This document shows positions 1 through 6,337 of a stretch of 6,933 bases of DNA, in pieces. A program made the translations under genes and the position numbers. The number at the start of each line of letters is the position of its first letter. The first letter of the stretch is position 1. This DNA is from Methyloprofundus sp. (GTDB lineage Bacteria; Pseudomonadota; Gammaproteobacteria; Methylococcales; Methylomonadaceae). Below the pieces are notes generated by a model that was not told the origin of the DNA, ran no database searches, and saw only the letters and a list, made by a program, of their open reading frames with translations. The stretch is from NCBI GenBank assembly GCA_013138555.1, contig WTCN01000148.1:1-6933 (forward strand), in the 5' to 3' direction.

Positions 1-1482
1 CGTATTGGTATCTGGTCTAGCAATAACTTGCAGTGGATATTGATACAAATGGCGACAGCCAGAATCGGTGCGATATTAGTCAATATTAATCCTGCTTATC
101 GTGTGCAAGAACTGGAATATGCCTTAAGGCAATCTGAGGTGCAATGTCTGGTGATGATTCCGGCATTTAAAAAAAGTCATTATCTTGATATGTTGCTTGA
201 GCTATTACCCGAACTAAAACAGCTTCAGGCACAAAGCTTTACAATTGATACATTAGCGGATTTACGCCGAATTATTGTCTATGACCCCGTAGAAGCAAAT
301 CAAACGAGTGTTCCTTATGCCAGCTTTACTGCCTGGCAAGCACTTATCTCAGCAGCTGCACAAGTATCTGTAGATAAACTGGATAAAATCACTGCAACGT
401 TGGATATTGATGATGCTATCAATATTCAATACACTTCGGGCACCACTGGTTTTCCCAAGGCAGTGGTACTGACGCATCACAATATTCTTAATAATGCCTG
501 GTTTGCAGCGCAGGCGATGCATTTTAATGAATTAGACCGATTATGTGTTCCTGTCCCGTTTTATCATTGCTTCGGTATGGTGCTGGCGAATTTATTGTGT
601 TTTTCGGTTGGCGCGAGTGTGGTTATTGCCTGTGAACATTTTGATGCAGAAGCGGTGTTACAGGCGGTTGAAAAATATCGTTGTACTGCCTTGCATGGTG
701 TGCCGACCATGTTTATCGCTGCACTGGAACATGAAAATTTTAGGCAGTATCAGCTGGATTCATTGCGTACTGGTATTATGGCGGGTGCACCGTGCCCGCC
801 GAAATTGATGCAACAAGTTATGCAGGATATGCATTGTGCTGAAATTTTGATTGCCTACGGTGAAACGGAAGCATCACCTTTAACACACCTAACGACGCGG
901 GAAGATAATCTACAAAGGCGCACGCAAACGGTAGGTCATCATCTGCCACATCAGGAAGTAAAAATTATCAGTACCGATAATCAGCATACCGTGTCGGTTG
1001 GAGCAACCGGAGAGATCTGTTTCCGTGGCTATCATATTATGCAGGGGTATTATAATAACCCTGAAGCCACGGCAAATGCCATTGATGCACAAGGCTGGTT
1101 GCACTCTGGAGATTTAGGGGTGATGGATAACGAGGGCTATGTCAGTATTACAGGGCGCTTAAAGGATATGATTATTCGCGGCGGTGAAAATATTTATCCG
1201 CGCGAAATTGAAGAGCTACTTTTTAGCCATCCAAAAGTGGCCGAAGTGGCGGTTTTTGGTGTGCCGGATGATTTTTACGGAGAACAGGTTGCTGCGTGGA
1301 TACAGTTACACGCTAAAGAATCTTGTGATGAAGAGGAAATTCGAGCATTTTGTCATGATAAACTGAGTCACTTTAAAATTCCCCGATATATTCGCTTCGT
1401 TAATGAATTTCCAATGACTGTCACCGGAAAATTACAAAAATACCAGATGCGCGCGGAAATGATTGGTAAGCTGACTAGCTAG
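1..1482 (+). CDS. Long-chain acyl-CoA synthetase (AMP-binding), 5'-partial
   Basis: This enzyme activates a carboxylic acid, probably a fatty acid, with ATP to an acyl-adenylate and then transfers it to coenzyme A. The frame is open from base 1; the first residues (RIGIWSSNN..W) match the family's conserved region preceding NINPAYR, so the true start lies upstream, with roughly 50-70 residues missing. Numbering from the window edge, the visible motifs are the P-loop YTSGTTGFPK (144-153), the adenylate-binding YGETEASP (286-293), GWLHSGDL (365-372), the hinge/nucleotide motif GRLKDMIIRGGENIYP (385-400), and the C-terminal catalytic lysine in TGK (K477). All core motifs are intact, so it is probably active. 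The YGxTE motif has Glu288 where many relatives have Met, Leu or Gln. No signal peptide or TM segment is visible, and it is probably cytosolic or membrane-peripheral. The chain length of the substrate cannot be told from sequence alone, and medium-chain or aromatic acid ligases are alternatives, so no gene symbol is given. The gene ends at TAG, followed by the spacer palindrome. Confidence 0.93.
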   Translation, partial: RIGIWSSNNLQWILIQMATARIGAILVNINPAYRVQELEYALRQSEVQCLVMIPAFKKSHYLDMLLELLPELKQLQAQSFTIDTLADLRRIIVYDPVEANQTSVPYASFTAWQALISAAAQVSVDKLDKITATLDIDDAINIQYTSGTTGFPKAVVLTHHNILNNAWFAAQAMHFNELDRLCVPVPFYHCFGMVLANLLCFSVGASVVIACEHFDAEAVLQAVEKYRCTALHGVPTMFIAALEHENFRQYQLDSLRTGIMAGAPCPPKLMQQVMQDMHCAEILIAYGETEASPLTHLTTREDNLQRRTQTVGHHLPHQEVKIISTDNQHTVSVGATGEICFRGYHIMQGYYNNPEATANAIDAQGWLHSGDLGVMDNEGYVSITGRLKDMIIRGGENIYPREIEELLFSHPKVAEVAVFGVPDDFYGEQVAAWIQLHAKESCDEEEIRAFCHDKLSHFKIPRYIRFVNEFPMTVTGKLQKYQMRAEMIGKLTS

Positions 1483-1522
1483 TGGCTATATTGTACTGCT
1501 TTATCATTTGCGCGCTTCAATC

Positions 1523-1562
1523 TGGGCTGGCTTGTTAAGCGTCAGCGCAACAAGCTAACCCA
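1523..1562. repeat. Left REP-like hairpin
   Basis: Arms 1523-1536 and 1549-1562 pair at 12 of 14 positions plus one G-U wobble. The 12-base loop region contains a further gcg/cgc pair around a tcag tetraloop (1539-1548), leaving a two-base aa bulge at 1537-1538, so a long cruciform or RNA hairpin can form. It lies 41 bases after the synthetase stop codon and could end or stabilise that transcript. No T-run follows the stem, so it is not a standard intrinsic terminator. Confidence 0.65.
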
Positions 1563-1628
1563 ACATTTTCGGGTATATATAGACTTTCAGAAATTAAATT
1601 TCCACATTAAATCATTACAAGCACATCC

Positions 1629-1647
1629 TATGCCTAAAACAGGCATA
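1629..1647. repeat. Small hairpin in the palindrome core
   Basis: A perfect 7-bp inverted repeat, tatgcct (1629-1635) and aggcata (1641-1647), around an aaaac loop. It sits near the middle of the larger palindrome. No T-run follows it. No function can be assigned. Confidence 0.5.
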
Positions 1648-1692
1648 TAGAAATTATTTATCTGAGAATCTATAGGTCGGGTTAATTGAATT

Positions 1693-1722
1693 GTTGGGTT
1701 GCCAAAAAGACGGCAGCCCAAC
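1693..1722. repeat. Right REP-like hairpin
   Basis: Arms 1693-1703 and 1712-1722 pair over 11 bp with one G-U wobble around the 8-base loop aaaaagac. Read on the minus strand with its flank, it begins TTGTAGGTTGGGCTGCC and ends GGCAACCCAACA, the classic form of this dispersed repeat. It is in the opposite orientation to the left hairpin and lies about 70 bp before the adaptor gene, so on mRNA it would form part of that operon's 5' leader if transcription starts upstream. Confidence 0.7.
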
Positions 1723-1729
1723 CTACAAT
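1699..1729 (+). promoter_or_regulatory. Possible weak promoter of the pump operon
   Basis: TTGCCA at 1699-1704 (5 of 6 to the -35 consensus) and TACAAT at 1724-1729 (5 of 6 to the -10 consensus) are separated by 19 bases, longer than the optimum 17. The -35 and spacer overlap the right hairpin, so if used, repeat insertion would have supplied or altered the promoter. This is the best match I saw in the spacer, but it is weak evidence. Confidence 0.25.
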
Positions 1730-1792
1730 ATTTGTCCCGTCTTAAGTGCGTAGCCGAATTAATTAACAACAGAAAAAAACAAGGAAACAAAA

Positions 1793-2980
1793 ATGGCTAA
1801 ACGCCTTTTACGATGGATACCCACATTATTGATTCTTGGTATTTCACTAAGCCTATCATATTACTGGCTAAGTAATAAGCCCAAAGCAAAACGTAGTGTC
1901 GCGCAACATTCAATACCCTTGGTTAATGTGATTCAACTTCAGGCAAGTGACCACACGATTAACGTACATGCGATGGGTAATGTTATTCCAGCCAGAAAAG
2001 TTAATTTAACCTCACGTATTAATGGCATGATTGTATCCGTCAGCCCACACTTTATCCCCGGAGACTTTTTAAAAACAGGTGAGCAAATTGTGCAGCTAGA
2101 TCCTACCGATTACAAACTGGCGATTAAACAAAAAGAAAATGCACTGGCAAAAGCTGAATTTGATTTAACCATAGAACTGGGTCAGCAGGCGATTGCACAA
2201 CGGGAGTTTAAATTATTAAATGCCAGCTTAGACCCACAAAGTAAAGAACTGGTATTGCGTAAGCCACATCTTGCCCTGGCAAAAACGGCTATTTCAGCGG
2301 CTAAAGCATCATTAACGCAGGCCCGCCTGGATTTACAACGCACGAAAACAACCAGTCCGTTCAATGCGATTATACTTGAAACCAATGCACATGTTGGCTC
2401 CTGGGTATCTACCTTTTCCACCGGAACCCCCTTAGTCAAACTCGCAGGTATTGATAACTTCTGGGTGCTGGCAAGTCTCTCGGTTGACAAACTCGGCAAA
2501 ATAAAAATACCTAATATTAATAGTGAAACCGGCTCAGTCGTTAAAGTATTTTATGCCGCTGCATGGGGTAAAAATACTTATCGCATAGGAATAGTAAAGC
2601 GTTTAAAAGCCGAATTAGAGTCATCTGGCCGTATGGCTCAGCTTATTATAGAAGTGCCTGATCCACTCAGTCGGCTAGCTGAAAATAAAAATGCCCCGCG
2701 ATTAATTCTAGACTCGTTTGTACGTGTAGAAATTGCTGGCAATACCCTGGAAAATGTATATGCTATCGCGGAAAATTTACTGCATGATGGTCAGCACCTT
2801 TGGCTACTGAGCGAAAAAAATACCCTAGATATCAAAACGATTACTCCCATTTATTCAGAGTCAGGACAAGTTTTTATCAATGTCGAGCAGATTTCCGACA
2901 AGGCTCGCATTATTAGCAGTAATTTAAATACTCCCGTTCAAGGCATGCAGTTACGCGTACAAACATTAAATCATGAATAA
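1793..2980 (+). CDS. RND efflux periplasmic adaptor (membrane fusion protein)
   Basis: This protein is expected to bridge the RND permease encoded next door to an outer-membrane channel. It has 395 residues, usual for the family. Residues about 7-27 form one N-terminal hydrophobic segment after MAKRLLR. The protein has no cysteine at all, so it cannot be an AcrA-type lipoprotein and should be anchored by an uncleaved TM helix, with the rest periplasmic. Next come the first half of the barrel-sandwich/lipoyl domain (about 45-100, ending in VQLDPTDY), an alpha-hairpin coiled coil (about 105-185, rich in Ala, Lys, Glu and Leu), the second lipoyl half (TTSPFNA...VGSWVSTFSTGTPLVKLA, about 185-220), then beta-barrel and membrane-proximal domains. 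The ATG has a good Shine-Dalgarno (aagga, 1781-1785, 7 bases upstream). The stop codon overlaps the permease start, so the two are surely co-transcribed. The substrate is unknown. It resembles HlyD-family adaptors generally, and I do not recognise a named member. Confidence 0.9.
   Translation: MAKRLLRWIPTLLILGISLSLSYYWLSNKPKAKRSVAQHSIPLVNVIQLQASDHTINVHAMGNVIPARKVNLTSRINGMIVSVSPHFIPGDFLKTGEQIVQLDPTDYKLAIKQKENALAKAEFDLTIELGQQAIAQREFKLLNASLDPQSKELVLRKPHLALAKTAISAAKASLTQARLDLQRTKTTSPFNAIILETNAHVGSWVSTFSTGTPLVKLAGIDNFWVLASLSVDKLGKIKIPNINSETGSVVKVFYAAAWGKNTYRIGIVKRLKAELESSGRMAQLIIEVPDPLSRLAENKNAPRLILDSFVRVEIAGNTLENVYAIAENLLHDGQHLWLLSEKNTLDIKTITPIYSESGQVFINVEQISDKARIISSNLNTPVQGMQLRVQTLNHE
2973..2980 (+). 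promoter_or_regulatory. Overlapping stop/start, likely translational coupling
   Basis: The permease ATG (2973-2975) lies inside the end of the adaptor gene, whose TAA is 2978-2980. The bases before the ATG (about 2958-2972) contain no purine-rich ribosome site, so ribosomes ending the adaptor probably re-initiate here, which would keep the two pump parts in step. Confidence 0.6.
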
Positions 2981-5900
2981 TCAATACGCAGACATCAAAC
3001 GGAGCGGACCAGTCAACTGGATGGCCGCTCACCCAGTTGCTGCAAATCTGGTCATGTTAGCCTTTATTATTGGAGGCTTACTATTTCTTAACAACATGAA
3101 GCAAGAAGTCTTTCCTGACTTCGTTACCGACAGCATCAGTATTAATGTCGTATACACAGGTGCAGATCCCGAAGAGATAGAGCGTAGCATCATACTTGTT
3201 ATAGAAGATGCTATTTCAGGCATAGAGGGGGTAGATGAAATCAGTTCCTCGGCAAAAGAAGGACTGGGAAGTGTCATTGTTGACGCGCTGAGTGATGCAG
3301 ATATTAATCTTCTGGCTCAGGATATCCAGAAAGAAATTGATCGCATTACGACTTTTCCCGAAGAGGCAGAGGAGCCTAAAGTCCGTGTGATGGCCAGTAA
3401 GCGTAAAACGATCTCACTGGTACTTTATGGCACGACAGAGGAACGGGTTTTACATGAATTAGCCGAGAACTTTCGTGATCAGCTTTTACAGGCGGAAAAT
3501 ATTACTCAAGTCGGCCTGGACGGTATTCGACCTTTAGAAATTAGTATCGAAATATCTCAGGATGCTCTCCAAAGCTATCATATTTCCCTGACAGAAGTCG
3601 CCCAGCGTATTCGCAGTGCCAGTTTTGACCTGCCCGGTGGTAGTGTCAAGACAGATGCCGGTGAAATTTTAATTCGCATGCAGGAGCGCAAAGAGACCGG
3701 GCAACAATTTGCTAATATGCCGCTGATTACAACAGCAGCAGGGTCGACTATTTTATTGAAGGATATAGCAACAATCAGTGATGGCTATGAAGAAACTGAC
3801 TATTCGGCAAGTTACAATGGCTATCCTGCCATCATGTTGCAGGTCTATCGTGTTGGTAATCAAACACCGACCGGTATTGTCGATACCGTTAAACAGCAAA
3901 TTGAACTGAGTAAAGCAAGCCTGCCTAAAGGTATTGGCATAGATATTCGCTATGATGCTTCAAAATCATATACAGAGCGGGTTGATTTATTATTACGTAA
4001 TAGTGCACTCGGCTTATTACTGGTATTTATTACGCTTGCCTTGTTTTTAGAACTACGTTTAGCTTTTTGGGTCATGATGGGGATACCTATTGCCTTTTTA
4101 GGATCATTTTTATTCCTGCCGGCCTTTGGGGTGTCGCTGAATATGATTTCCCTATTTGCCTTTATTATTGCTCTGGGTATTGTTGTTGATGATGCCATTA
4201 TCATTGGTGAAAATGTTTATCATTATCGCCAGGAAGGCTATCCTGCCTTAACAGCAGCGATTAAGGGCGCTCAGGAAATGGCAGTGCCTGTTACCTTCAG
4301 TATCTTAACCAATATTGCCACCTTTATGCCCTTATTCTTTATGCCAGGTGTTATGGGGAAAATATTCTTTGTGATTCCCTGTGTTGTCATCCTGGTTTTT
4401 TTATTATCTTTAATCGAAAGTTTATTTATTTTGCCTCATCACCTGGCGCATCTCAGTCATAATCAGCGTACTGGCTTGCAGCTCTGGTTGTATGAAAAAC
4501 AACAAGGTTTTAGCCATGCTTTTCGCCATTGGGTAAAATATCGTTATGGGGGTTTTCTTGACATTACCCTCAAACATCGCTATTTAACCGTGGTAACAGC
4601 CTTTGCATTACTGATTGCCACACTCTCTTTTGCACTCAGTGGGCGGATGGGCATGTCGATGTTTCCTAAAATCGAATCTGATTTTGCCCAGGCAACATTA
4701 AGCCTGCCTTTTGGTACGCCTGTTGAAAAAACCCAAGTGATTGTTGATCATCTGGTTCGTTCAGCACACGCAAGTATTGAGCAGCGTGAGGGTGGCGAAC
4801 AACTTATTCGCGGTATTTTCTCAGAAACAGGGAAGGGAGGTAGTCACAAAGCGATCATTCGTAGCTATCTTGCACCGCCCGAGGTGCGCGATAAAATCAT
4901 GGGCACAGCCGAGTTTACAGAAATCTGGCGCGAAAAATCGGGTGAGATAGCGGGTGTCGAAAGCCTGATATTTGAGTCAGATTCAGGCGGACCAGGGGCT
5001 GGTTCAGCGATTACCATAGAGCTAACTCATCGTGATATTACAGTGCTGGAACAAGCCAGTATTCAATTAACCGATGCGCTCCGTGCCTATCCGATGGCAA
5101 AAGATATTGCTAATGGCATGAGTCTGGGTAAACAGCAATTAGATTTTACCCTGCTTCCCGAAGGAAAGAGTCTGGGTCTAACCGCTCTATCAGTAGCGAG
5201 CCAGGTGCGTAACGCCTTTTTGGGGGCCGAAGTCTTGCGTCAGCAACGTGGGCGCAATGAAATCAAGGTTATGGTTCGCCTACCCGAAAGCGAACGTGTT
5301 TCCATGCAGGATATGTATGACTTTTTGGTCTGGACCGATAAAGGGATTGCAATCCCACTACGTGAAGTTGTACAGGTTAAACGTGGGCACGCATTCACCG
5401 AAATAAAGCGCCGTAATGGTCAGCGCAATGTACAGGTCAAGGCAAATGTAACCCCAAGAAGCCAATCAGTGGAAATTATTAATGCCTTAAAAGCAACGAC
5501 CTTGCCTGCCTTAGTGCAGCAGTACTCGGGATTAAAATATAGTTTTCAAGGTCAACAAGCGGATATGGCAGACAGTGTCGGTAGTTTGAAACTCAGTTTT
5601 GTATTTGCCGTGTTAGCGATTTATGCCATGCTAGCGATTCCGTTTAAGAGTTATGTTTTGCCTCTTATTGTTATCGTCAGTATCCCCTTTGGCATTATCG
5701 GTGCAATATTTGGCCATCTTATTATGGGCTTTAATCTGAGTATATTAAGTATGCTAGGTATTGTTGCCCTCTCTGGTATCGTGGTAAATGACTCTTTAGT
5801 CTTAATTAGTCAAGCCGTTCATCTGGAAAAAGAAACTGACCTAACACCTAAAGAAATTATTAAAGCGGCTGGTATACAGCGTTTTCGTCCCATTATTCTA

Positions 5901-6095
5901 ACCACTCTGACGACCTTTTTTGGCTTAGCCCCGATGATACTCGAAACTTCGCGTCAAGCACGTATGTTAATTCCTATGGCTGTTTCTATTGGTTTTGGGA
6001 TATTATTTGCTACGCTGATTACTTTGGTATTAATACCTTCTTTGTATTTAGTGATAGATGATTGTAAGGGGTATTGGAAGAGGGTGAAGGAATAG
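2973..6095 (+). CDS. RND-family efflux permease (AcrB-like)
   Basis: A proton-driven inner-membrane pump expected to work as a trimer with the adjacent adaptor, exporting drugs, lipids or other amphiphiles. At 1040 residues it has full family length and the twice-repeated RND plan: TM1 about 21-41, a large periplasmic porter/docking loop (about 42-335), TM2-TM6 about 344-484, TM7 about 536-555, a second periplasmic loop (about 556-870), and TM8-TM12 about 872-1020. TM4 holds the paired acidic residues of the proton relay, D406 and D407 (GIVVDDAII), equivalent to AcrB D407/D408. In TM10 the segment aligning with the AcrB K940 region reads VVNDS (V937-S941), so the lysine is replaced by valine and an aspartate (D940) follows the conserved Asn. 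This suggests a separate RND branch rather than classical AcrB. The ATG overlaps the adaptor's last codons by 8 bases (ATGAATAA) and no strong Shine-Dalgarno is visible, which points to translational coupling. Met17 (3021) is a less likely start. Substrate unknown. Confidence 0.93.
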   Translation: MNNQYADIKRSGPVNWMAAHPVAANLVMLAFIIGGLLFLNNMKQEVFPDFVTDSISINVVYTGADPEEIERSIILVIEDAISGIEGVDEISSSAKEGLGSVIVDALSDADINLLAQDIQKEIDRITTFPEEAEEPKVRVMASKRKTISLVLYGTTEERVLHELAENFRDQLLQAENITQVGLDGIRPLEISIEISQDALQSYHISLTEVAQRIRSASFDLPGGSVKTDAGEILIRMQERKETGQQFANMPLITTAAGSTILLKDIATISDGYEETDYSASYNGYPAIMLQVYRVGNQTPTGIVDTVKQQIELSKASLPKGIGIDIRYDASKSYTERVDLLLRNSALGLLLVFITLALFLELRLAFWVMMGIPIAFLGSFLFLPAFGVSLNMISLFAFIIALGIVVDDAIIIGENVYHYRQEGYPALTAAIKGAQEMAVPVTFSILTNIATFMPLFFMPGVMGKIFFVIPCVVILVFLLSLIESLFILPHHLAHLSHNQRTGLQLWLYEKQQGFSHAFRHWVKYRYGGFLDITLKHRYLTVVTAFALLIATLSFALSGRMGMSMFPKIESDFAQATLSLPFGTPVEKTQVIVDHLVRSAHASIEQREGGEQLIRGIFSETGKGGSHKAIIRSYLAPPEVRDKIMGTAEFTEIWREKSGEIAGVESLIFESDSGGPGAGSAITIELTHRDITVLEQASIQLTDALRAYPMAKDIANGMSLGKQQLDFTLLPEGKSLGLTALSVASQVRNAFLGAEVLRQQRGRNEIKVMVRLPESERVSMQDMYDFLVWTDKGIAIPLREVVQVKRGHAFTEIKRRNGQRNVQVKANVTPRSQSVEIINALKATTLPALVQQYSGLKYSFQGQQADMADSVGSLKLSFVFAVLAIYAMLAIPFKSYVLPLIVIVSIPFGIIGAIFGHLIMGFNLSILSMLGIVALSGIVVNDSLVLISQAVHLEKETDLTPKEIIKAAGIQRFRPIILTTLTTFFGLAPMILETSRQARMLIPMAVSIGFGILFATLITLVLIPSLYLVIDDCKGYWKRVKE

Positions 6096-6117
6096 GTCTG
6101 GTTTTTGGGTTTTATTA

Positions 6118-6146
6118 TTGACATAAGCTATAAAATAAATTATAAA
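6118..6146 (+). promoter_or_regulatory. Strong sigma70-type promoter before the orphan gene
   Basis: A perfect -35 box TTGACA (6118-6123) and a TATAAA -10 box (6141-6146, 5 of 6) are separated by exactly 17 bases, with a very AT-rich spacer. This is the best promoter match in the window. The expected transcript starts near 6152-6155 and would carry a leader of about 180 nt before the TTG start at 6335. It lies only 22 bases after the pump permease stop. No convincing terminator separates them, so read-through from the pump operon is also possible. Confidence 0.65.
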
Positions 6147-6154
6147 GTGACATA
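6119..6154. repeat. TGACATA direct repeat across the promoter
   Basis: TGACATA occurs at 6119-6125 (overlapping the -35 box) and again at 6148-6154 (just after the -10 box, near the expected transcription start), with starts 29 bases apart. Two copies placed this way could bind a regulator, but a 7-base repeat in AT-rich DNA may be chance. Confidence 0.3.
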
Positions 6155-6194
6155 GTTTTTTTGTTAGTTTGCCTCTTTAGTATACTGATTTTCA

Positions 6195-6279
6195 GGTCAA
6201 TACCGTGGGGAAAATAAGGCAAAAGGTCGTGATATTAGTATCAAGGCAAATATGCCTGAATTGTCGGTTAATACTGTGG
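6195..6279 (+). repeat. Imperfect direct repeat with hairpin in the leader
   Basis: The 14-mer ggtcaataccgtgg (6195-6208) recurs as ggttaatactgtgg (6266-6279), 12 of 14 identical and both differences transitions. Between them aaggcaaa occurs twice (6216-6223, 6243-6250), and a short hairpin forms from aggca (6244-6248) and tgcct (6253-6257) around aata. The repeat offset is 71 bases, not a multiple of three, so it is not a coding repeat in one frame. The role is unknown: repeated regulator sites, a decayed mobile-element end or a leader RNA structure are all possible. The 239-bp spacer 6096-6334 otherwise holds only the promoter and no supportable gene. Confidence 0.45.
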
Positions 6280-6323
6280 AATATTGGGGCGTTTTTGCTT
6301 GATAATAATATTGTTAGGATTTC

Positions 6324-6337
6324 AGGAGAAATATTTG
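6324..6337 (+). promoter_or_regulatory. Ribosome site deciding a TTG start
   Basis: AGGAG at 6324-6328 with a 6-base spacer to TTG at 6335-6337. This is the clearest ribosome-binding site near the orphan gene; there is no in-frame ATG near the start of the reading frame, so the TTG is the best candidate. The rare start codon may lower expression despite the strong promoter. Confidence 0.6.

Larger units (their letters stand above)
1523..1728. repeat. Composite palindromic (REP/MITE-like) intergenic element
   Basis: Two hairpins of the same general type sit in opposite orientation about 130 bp apart. The outer ends match as an inverted pair: 1523-1531 (tgggctggc) against the reverse complement of 1712-1720, 8 of 9. 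The inner flanks also match: aacccaaca at 1557-1565 against the complement of tgttgggtt at 1692-1700. So does 1578-1590 against the complement of 1662-1674, 11 of 13. The core (1591-1661) is AT-rich and carries its own small hairpin. No transposase, clear target-site duplication or ORF is visible. The end sequences resemble the GTAGGTTGGG...ACCCAACA repeats dispersed in some bacterial genomes (recalled, not searched). It occupies most of the 310-bp spacer between the synthetase and the pump operon and could be a MITE, a BIME-like pair of REP units, or two independent insertions. Confidence 0.6.

Noticed and set aside
910..1104. Minus-strand 64-codon frame inside the synthetase gene
   Set aside because: It is fully inside a coding region with intact family motifs on the other strand, and its peptide shows no independent features.
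1523..1570. Intrinsic terminator for the acyl-CoA synthetase
   Set aside because: The stem is strong, but only a short, interrupted T stretch (attttc) follows, and the repeat context explains the hairpin better.
2182..2499. Minus-strand 105-codon frame inside the adaptor gene
   Set aside because: It lies wholly within a well-supported gene, has no domain-like features and no convincing ribosome site; it is a shadow frame.
6096..6165. Terminator after the pump operon
   Set aside because: There is a T-run at about 6156-6162 but only a weak AT stem (tata/ttata) before it, and the same bases form a much better promoter.
6195..6279. CRISPR-like or tandem repeat array
   Set aside because: There are only two diverged 14-base copies, with no regular spacing and no further units.
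6284..6334. N-terminal extension of the orphan protein from TTG at 6284
   Set aside because: No Shine-Dalgarno precedes 6284, whereas AGGAG is correctly spaced before the TTG at 6335. The extension is also mostly hydrophobic or unstructured residues ahead of an already complete TM helix.
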